Assembly (NCBI GenBank): GCA_016286345.1
Contig: JAEESL010000005.1
Coordinates: 1 to 53,548 of the forward strand
Length of the DNA stretch: 53,548 nucleotides
From: Dehalococcoidales bacterium
GTDB lineage: Bacteria > Chloroflexota > Dehalococcoidia > Dehalococcoidales > UBA1222
Direction of reading: 5' to 3'
Shown here in pieces: positions 47,485 to 53,548 of the stretch (position 1 is its first letter; every line of letters starts with the position of its first letter). Made by a program: the position numbers and the translations under genes. The notes below the pieces were generated by a model. It was not told the DNA's origin. It made no database searches and worked only from the letters and a program-made list of their open reading frames with translations.

Positions 47485-50053
47485 TAATGTGAGAAATCCC
47501 GTCTGATTTTTCGACAACGATCTTGTCAGGGAATGCTTCACGTAAAGCATCGATATGAGTTATCACCATGATCAGGTTGAATTCGTTCCGGATGGAGTTG
47601 ATTGCAGAGATTACTTTTTCGATACCTTCCTCATCCTGAGTTCCGAAACCTTCATCAATAATGAGGGTCTGCATCGGAGCGCCCACTCGGTTTGTCAGTA
47701 ATCTTGACATGGCTATTCGGCATGCAAGGTCGATCCTGAATCTTTCACCGCCGGAATAAGTGGTGTAATCCCGGTCCATTCCGTTCTGCCAGATCGTGAT
47801 CGTTATTTCTTCTGAAGTGCCTTTAGTTGTCTGACGCTGGGAGGCGAAGTTGATGGACATCTCATTGTTTGTCATCTTTGAAAGTATATTGTTTGCTTCG
47901 CGGTTAAGTTCAGGAAGTGAAGAATCAATAATCAGTGCCTTGATTCCTTTGTCACCGAATATAGTGACCAGCTGGTCATAAACTCCAGATTCATTTCTGT
48001 ATCTTTCAATATCCTTTGTACTGGATTTCAGCTGTTCAGTATCTTTTTCAAGCTGTTCTTTCTGCTGAATGAGCTGTCCTTTTGTTTTATCGCATATAGA
48101 CAGTTCTGCCTGGATAGTATCAAGCTGTGCCTGTAATTTCTTTTGTTTATCCTTCTGAAGAGCAATGTCATCCGGATTATAAGTGTTTACTTTGATCTGA
48201 GCCTGGATTGCATCTTTCTCTCTGTTGTATTTCTCCAGCTCCGATTGTGCATCTTTCATGGCAGCTGTAACTGTTGGTATGCGCTGGGATGCATTTTCAA
48301 GTTTAAACTTGAGAGTTTCAAACTCCTTCAGATCGTTTGTCTTCTTGATTGCCTCATTGAGGATAGTGCTATCAAAGCCGATCAGCTGTATTTCCTTATT
48401 CAGATTGTCAATTAGAACACGCTCTTCCTGACAGAACTCTTTTTTGCTGATCTTTTCTTCAATAGATTTTTTGTTTTTTTCAAGATCTGACAGAGTGGAA
48501 TATTCGTCTTCCACTTCTTTCTTTTTGATTGAAAGGCCTGTCATTTTCTCCTGTATTTCTTTCCGTTCATTTTCAACGTTTTGATAGGTTTTCAGTTCCT
48601 GCTCTGTATTTGAAAGATTGTTTTGCTGCAAGGAGAGCTGATACTTAAGGTTCTTGATCGCATCTTCAGCGGAAGATTTTTCATCAGTGAGCTTCTGGGT
48701 GACCTTCTGAAGGTTTTCTTCACCCAGTTCGCTTTCACAAAGAGGACACTTTGCGGTGTCATGTTCGTGGTGACTGAGAAGGGTAAGTTTTTCTTCTATT
48801 CCAGCCAGGATGTCATTCTGTGCAGTAATATTCTGCTGGATAAGAGCAATTTCCTTTTTGCTGTTAGATATAGAATCAGTCTTTTCTTTTCTGAATTCTA
48901 TTTTTTCAGAAAGATCCTTTTCCTTTTCTGTATATTCTGCAAGTTTCTGTTCTATGCCCGGGAGTTTGGCATAGGAAGATTTTATTTTTTCGATTTGTTC
49001 TTCGAGATGTCTGATCTGTGATTTCAGATTGTCTTCTTCTCTTATGATTTTGTTGTTGATTTCTGACTTTTTATTGTTTTTTTCTTGTAACAGGATTCGT
49101 TTTTCAGTTTGTTCTTCTTTGGTCTTTCTTGCTTTTTCAAGTTCATCAAAGTTTGACTGAATATCTTCGGACTTGCCGGTTATTTCGTTAAGATCCCTGA
49201 GCTCTGCCTCATAAGTTTTAATCCTTCTGCCGGTGTTCAGAACTAGATCTTCATTGGTCTTGAGTTGAGTCTGGAGGTTGTTGTATAAATCTCTGCTTGC
49301 TTCAAGTTTTGAAACTGCAGAGTTTATAGCTATGAGTGCATCATTTGTTTCTTTCTGTCTTCTGATGATATCAGAATATGCGTTGTTGTTTTCCTGAATC
49401 TTCTCATCAATTCCGGAAAGCAAAGAAATGGAATTCTGAAGATTTTTTATCTGAGAATCCAATGCAGCGACATTCTGTTCAGCTGTATTCTTCTTTTCTT
49501 TTGCTATCCTCTGGTATTCATCATACTTTTCCAGTGAAAGGATTTTGCTGAGAATTTCCTTCTTTTCACTGTTGGATTTACTGTTGAATTCATCGGAATG
49601 TCCCTGCTGGATAAAGGCACTGCTGATAAACGTCTTGTAATCCAGATGAAGCAGGTCAGAAATGGCTTTTTCAGTCTGAGTTTTAGTCTGACCATTCAGT
49701 GAACTTTGTTTTTCGTTGCCATCATTGTCATATGATAGCCTCATGAAATTCAGCACTACGCTGCCGCTTGATTTTCCGTTTTTGGCTTTACGCTTGCGGA
49801 TGACTCTGTATCTGTCATTGTTGAATTCAAAATCCAGCTGGACTTCGACGTCTTCCTTGTTTTTATGGACAATCGAGTCGACGTCGGTCATGGACATGGC
49901 GTTTTCCCATAAAGCCCAGGTTATGGCGTCGACAATACTTGTTTTGCCGGCGCCATTGTTTCCGCTTATGGCAACGGTATTCAGTCCTTCAAATGATATA
50001 TCTTCATCTGCAAAAGACTTGAAGTTATGCAGTTTGAGCGCGACGGGGATCAA
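47474..50053 (-). CDS. sbcC: SbcC/Rad50-like SMC exonuclease subunit (TTG start)
   Basis: GNNGAGKTSIVDAITWALW, FISSAFIQQGHSDEF, long coiled coils flanking zinc hook CPLC, C-terminal YSGGERFRIDLACRIAMSRLL and LIIDEGFGTQDEEG. Confidence 0.92.
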   Translation of the reverse strand: MIPVALKLHNFKSFADEDISFEGLNTVAISGNNGAGKTSIVDAITWALWENAMSMTDVDSIVHKNKEDVEVQLDFEFNNDRYRVIRKRKAKNGKSSGSVVLNFMRLSYDNDGNEKQSSLNGQTKTQTEKAISDLLHLDYKTFISSAFIQQGHSDEFNSKSNSEKKEILSKILSLEKYDEYQRIAKEKKNTAEQNVAALDSQIKNLQNSISLLSGIDEKIQENNNAYSDIIRRQKETNDALIAINSAVSKLEASRDLYNNLQTQLKTNEDLVLNTGRRIKTYEAELRDLNEITGKSEDIQSNFDELEKARKTKEEQTEKRILLQEKNNKKSEINNKIIREEDNLKSQIRHLEEQIEKIKSSYAKLPGIEQKLAEYTEKEKDLSEKIEFRKEKTDSISNSKKEIALIQQNITAQNDILAGIEEKLTLLSHHEHDTAKCPLCESELGEENLQKVTQKLTDEKSSAEDAIKNLKYQLSLQQNNLSNTEQELKTYQNVENERKEIQEKMTGLSIKKKEVEDEYSTLSDLEKNKKSIEEKISKKEFCQEERVLIDNLNKEIQLIGFDSTILNEAIKKTNDLKEFETLKFKLENASQRIPTVTAAMKDAQSELEKYNREKDAIQAQIKVNTYNPDDIALQKDKQKKLQAQLDTIQAELSICDKTKGQLIQQKEQLEKDTEQLKSSTKDIERYRNESGVYDQLVTIFGDKGIKALIIDSSLPELNREANNILSKMTNNEMSINFASQRQTTKGTSEEITITIWQNGMDRDYTTYSGGERFRIDLACRIAMSRLLTNRVGAPMQTLIIDEGFGTQDEEGIEKVISAINSIRNEFNLIMVITHIDALREAFPDKIVVEKSDGISHITRT

Positions 50054-50056
50054 AGA

Positions 50057-51619
50057 CTACTCCAGATAATCTTTAAGTTTCTTGCTTCTGGTAGGATGTC
50101 TCAGTTTTCTGAGTGCTTTGGCTTCGATCTGTCGGATTCTTTCTCGGGTAACGTTGAATTCCTTGCCGACTTCCTCAAGAGTTCTGCTTCTGCCGTCTTC
50201 CAGACCGAATCTCATTGTCAGAACACGTTTTTCACGCGGGGACAGGGAATTGAGAATGGAATCTATCTGTTCTCTTAATAACTGTCTTGCTGCTACATCA
50301 GGGGGTGCAACTGCATTCTGGTCTTCAAGAAAGTCGCCAAGATGTGAATCTTCTTCTTCGCCAATAGGTGATTCTAGTGAGATAGGAAGCTGTGATACCT
50401 TGATGATTTCACGTACTTTTTCGGCAGGAAGATCCATCTGTTTACCTATTTCCTGAGGAGTTGCTTCACGGCCGAGATCCTGTGACAGCTGTCTTCCGAC
50501 TGAAAGAAGCTTGTTGATGGTTTCGACCATATGAACAGGAATTCGTATTGTTCTGGCCTGGTCTGCAATTGCTCGGGTAATTGCCTGTCTGATCCACCAG
50601 GTTGCATATGTGGAGAATTTGAAACCTCTGTGGTAATCGAATTTCTCAACTGCACGGATAAGACCGATATTGCCTTCCTGAAGAAGGTCAAGCAGAGGCA
50701 TACCCCTGCCTATATGTTTCTTTGCAACACTGACCACCAGTCTTAAGTTTGCCTCGATAAGATGATCCTGTGCATCATTTGAATCCTGTTCAATCTTCTT
50801 GAAGTCTTCTTTTATAAGGATTTCACGTGATTTCAATGCGTCAATGAAGGCCTGATCCTGTACTACGTCTGCCAGACCTTCAAGTGTCACTTTCTTATCA
50901 ATGTTTCCGATTGCAACATCGGGAAGAAGCGCCATGTTCATGGAAAGATTGATGATCTGATTTTCACCGATGGCGGTTTCAAGTTTGAGATCCTTGCTGA
51001 TCTTATCAATGAATTCAAGGTTAAATTCACCTGTAATCTGTTCCCTTATGGTTTTGTCATTGTACAGTCTGATAAAGGAATCATAAGGTTCTATCTCAAG
51101 TTCTTTCTGGATAAATTCCACCAGTTTTTTCTGCTGGCTCAATTCCAGCATTGCTTCGATGACAATTTCTGACGGTGTAGGTTCAAAGCCGTTCTTGTCA
51201 TTAAGTGATTTCTTGATCTCTTTCAGGCGTTTGCCGAGTTCCATCTTCTGGGCAAGTTCTTTTTCATCACTTGCTGTGAGCAGGGGAACACGTCCGATTT
51301 CATGAAGATACATTCTGACAGGATCATCTACTGCTCCGCTGTCATCAATTTCACTGAATGACAGTGAAAGATCATTGACTTCTTCCTCGTCACTGAGATC
51401 TTCATCGGTCGGAAGTTCATCAATGTCGTCCAGTTCATCGATGTCTTTGTCATCTACTTCTGCACCAAGATCATCAATATCCGGATTGCTGGCTGCTGCC
51501 TCTGCCGCTGCTTCGGCTGCAGTTTCATCATCAGCTTCTGTTATTCCATCGTCTTTGTTATCCTGCAGATCTTCAAGATCTTCTATTTCTTCTTTTTTAA
51601 CTGCTTTCTTTCTGGCCAT
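50057..51619 (-). CDS. rpoD: Principal RNA polymerase sigma factor
   Basis: [99 protein letters not shown], region 4 [29 protein letters not shown]. Confidence 0.98.
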   Translation of the reverse strand: MARKKAVKKEEIEDLEDLQDNKDDGITEADDETAAEAAAEAAASNPDIDDLGAEVDDKDIDELDDIDELPTDEDLSDEEEVNDLSLSFSEIDDSGAVDDPVRMYLHEIGRVPLLTASDEKELAQKMELGKRLKEIKKSLNDKNGFEPTPSEIVIEAMLELSQQKKLVEFIQKELEIEPYDSFIRLYNDKTIREQITGEFNLEFIDKISKDLKLETAIGENQIINLSMNMALLPDVAIGNIDKKVTLEGLADVVQDQAFIDALKSREILIKEDFKKIEQDSNDAQDHLIEANLRLVVSVAKKHIGRGMPLLDLLQEGNIGLIRAVEKFDYHRGFKFSTYATWWIRQAITRAIADQARTIRIPVHMVETINKLLSVGRQLSQDLGREATPQEIGKQMDLPAEKVREIIKVSQLPISLESPIGEEEDSHLGDFLEDQNAVAPPDVAARQLLREQIDSILNSLSPREKRVLTMRFGLEDGRSRTLEEVGKEFNVTRERIRQIEAKALRKLRHPTRSKKLKDYLE

Positions 51620-53306
51620 AGTAACTCCTATTACGTGATGCTAGTTTTTCTTTATCTGTCAAAAGTTTTTCCAATTCACGGCCTTCATTGACGGCAAGAT
51701 CCGGTGCGGCCATAGCTGATTTCTTAATAAACTCTAAACGCAGCCGCAATATTACTTCTTCCAGCTTGTCTTCAACCAGTCCGTCTGCTTTGGTGTTTTC
51801 TCCCAGTTCTTCATAGTAAGGCTTAAGTAACGGATTGAGTTCTTCTATTTCTCCGCGGAGATATCTCAGTATCTCCTTATTCTCCGTGTTCACAAGATAT
51901 TCTTCTTTTAATTCTTCCGCCTTATCTATTATTTCCGGGTGTCTTATTAAAATAGACAAACCAAAACTCTCAACCGGTCTTGATGCAATCGACGATGATA
52001 CCTTTTGCTTTTCCACCGGTTGAGTGGAATAACTTACAACTTTATTCTGATTTAGTCTGTTAATAATAGCATTTTTATCAATGCCTGTTGTGCTGGCTAA
52101 TTTATCAACATAAATCATCTGCCTGATCGGATTATTGATGTTTGATAAAATCGGGCAGAGCTTATCTACTGCCGCACTTTTTCCGGCCACTGAGTTCATA
52201 TCCAGTTGACTGAATGTCAGCGTGAAAATATGATCTACCAGTGGTTCGGCATGATCAATCAGTGAAGGCCATATCGATGAATCCTTAAGCATCAGTTCAT
52301 CGGGATCTTTTCCTTCCGGAATCGTGACCATCCTGATCTCATTGTCTATATCATTTTCAAGGGGAACAGTTCTGATCATACCCTGTTCACCGGCCTGATC
52401 TGCATCCAGGGCAAGAATGATATTCTTGGTCAGTTTTTTGATAATGGAGCAGTGCATCGGACCGATTGCAGTTCCCATGGATGCCACCACGTTTGTGTAA
52501 CCGAACTGGTGAGGCATGATAACATCCATATATCCTTCGACGATCACAATCCTGTCCTGTTTTCTGATTTCATCCTTGGCAAAGTCAAGACCGTAGAGCA
52601 GGGACCCTTTGGAAAACACCGGAGTATCGGCCGAATTAAGATACTTCGGAAGTGAGTTATCCAGCGTTCTGGCTCCGAATCCGACTGTTTGTCCCTTTAT
52701 ATTTCTGATCGGAAACATCAGTCGCCCGCGGAAACGGTCGATATATGTTCCGTCGTCTTTCTTGTTTATAAGCCCAGCTGCAAGCATTTCTTCTTTTGTA
52801 TAGCCGTGGTCTCCGAGGTATTTCTGAAGTTCTGCCACGCCTTTCGGACTGTATCCCAGTCTGAAGTGTGCTATTGACTGTGCGGTCAGTCCTCTTTTGG
52901 ACAGATAATCCCTTGCGATCTGAGCCTCCAGAGAGCTGTTCAGCTGGTCATTGAAAAACTGTACTGCAAGTTCGTTTGCGGATATAATCCTGGAATTTGC
53001 CTCACGGTCGGAGACGGGAGCTTTACTGGGAATGACAACTCCGACCTGATCTGCCAGGAATTGAAGAGCTTCGGGAAAGGTCAGATTTTCTTTCTTTTCA
53101 ATAAAGCTGATGATATCTCCGCCGGTTCCGCAGGCTCCGAAACAATGCCAGCTCTGCTGGTCAGGATATACGACAAATGATCCGTGTTTTTCCTCATGGA
53201 AAGGACACAGACCGGTGAATATCTTTCCTGCTTTTTTAAGAGATGTATAGCGTCCGATAACGTCTACTATATCTGTCTTCTGCTTGATTTCTTCAACTAT
53301 ATCCAC
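51597..53306 (-). CDS. dnaG: DNA primase (GTG start)
   Basis: Zn-binding [68 protein letters not shown]. Confidence 0.97.
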   Translation of the reverse strand: MDIVEEIKQKTDIVDVIGRYTSLKKAGKIFTGLCPFHEEKHGSFVVYPDQQSWHCFGACGTGGDIISFIEKKENLTFPEALQFLADQVGVVIPSKAPVSDREANSRIISANELAVQFFNDQLNSSLEAQIARDYLSKRGLTAQSIAHFRLGYSPKGVAELQKYLGDHGYTKEEMLAAGLINKKDDGTYIDRFRGRLMFPIRNIKGQTVGFGARTLDNSLPKYLNSADTPVFSKGSLLYGLDFAKDEIRKQDRIVIVEGYMDVIMPHQFGYTNVVASMGTAIGPMHCSIIKKLTKNIILALDADQAGEQGMIRTVPLENDIDNEIRMVTIPEGKDPDELMLKDSSIWPSLIDHAEPLVDHIFTLTFSQLDMNSVAGKSAAVDKLCPILSNINNPIRQMIYVDKLASTTGIDKNAIINRLNQNKVVSYSTQPVEKQKVSSSIASRPVESFGLSILIRHPEIIDKAEELKEEYLVNTENKEILRYLRGEIEELNPLLKPYYEELGENTKADGLVEDKLEEVILRLRLEFIKKSAMAAPDLAVNEGRELEKLLTDKEKLASRNRSYYGQKESS

Positions 53307-53308
53307 TT

Positions 53309-53548
53309 TTAAACTCTGCCGTTTATGTTCTTGTATGCGTTAAGGGCATAGTAATCCGTCATTCCGGATATATAGTCTACTACATATCTTTCTGCGTCTT
53401 CCTGTCCTTTATAATATTCGCCGGGCATTTTTTCAGGATGTTCCAGATAATAATCATACAGAGTGTATATGAGTTTTTTTATATCGATCGGATTGTTCAC
53501 TTCCGAGCCGATACTGTAAACATTTTCAAACATGAAACTTCTCAGTTC
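53309..53548 (-). CDS. dGTPase-like (deoxynucleoside triphosphate triphosphohydrolase) C-terminus, partial
   Basis: Reading frame is open to the window edge: ELRSFMFENVYSIG...HPEKMPGEYYKGQEDAERYVVDYISGMTDYYALNAY, matching the C-terminus of dGTPase-like proteins. The ATG at 53533 is internal. Confidence 0.85.
   Translation of the reverse strand, partial: ELRSFMFENVYSIGSEVNNPIDIKKLIYTLYDYYLEHPEKMPGEYYKGQEDAERYVVDYISGMTDYYALNAYKNINGRV

Noticed and set aside
51375-51638. Ser-rich 87-aa ORF ([20 protein letters not shown])
   Set aside because: Mirror image of the Asp/Glu-rich RpoD N-terminus; not a real Ser-rich protein.
1-53548. CRISPR, prophage, transposon, toxin-antitoxin or defence island
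   Set aside because: No direct-repeat array, transposase, integrase, restriction-modification, Abi or TA module found; the segment is essentially core genome.

Overview
This 53.5 kb window is a dense bacterial chromosomal segment of mostly core housekeeping genes. I saw no CRISPR array, transposase, phage module or recognisable defence system.

Gene content in order: a his block on the minus strand (hisB partial, hisC, hisD, and a fused hisZ-hisG); a metal-siderophore/cobalamin-type ABC importer; rsmI, a small Zn-ribbon protein, metG and a polyprenyl synthase; proC-proB-proA; ftsH; an endonuclease IV-like TIM barrel; rsfS; rnc; tRNA-Gln; thrS; thiC-family; pepA; a Crp/Fnr regulator; a ferredoxin; cinA (C-terminal domain) and rph; tRNA-His and tRNA-Arg; a YgjV-like protein; a SAM-I riboswitch with metK; lgt; ppa; an ECF-type sigma with a membrane partner; uvrC; tRNA-Glu; two DUF1538 membrane proteins with a PII-like protein; a YD-repeat-like lipoprotein; holB-ricT-(stand-alone DnaK substrate-binding-domain protein); rplI-dnaB-(DnaD-like)-(tandem DnaC-like AAA+); trxB; uvrA; sbcC; rpoD; dnaG; dgt (partial).

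The dgt-dnaG-rpoD order and RpoD architecture suggest Chloroflexota or a clostridial relative. This is inference only.

Most interesting observations: (1) an Hsp70 substrate-binding domain encoded without its ATPase domain; (2) a putative helicase loader made of two tandem DnaC-like AAA+ domains, next to a DnaD-like gene and dnaB; (3) a shared leaderless or SD-less architecture at three DNA-repair genes (uvrA, uvrC, nfo); (4) a paired DUF1538 transporter with a PII-like protein carrying a charged tail; (5) a HisZ-HisG fusion; (6) an apparent CTG start for rsfS; (7) an unannotated 45-aa basic protein; (8) tRNA-Arg(TCG) together with frequent CGA codons. Homology calls come from reading the translations and recalling family motifs; no database search was run.
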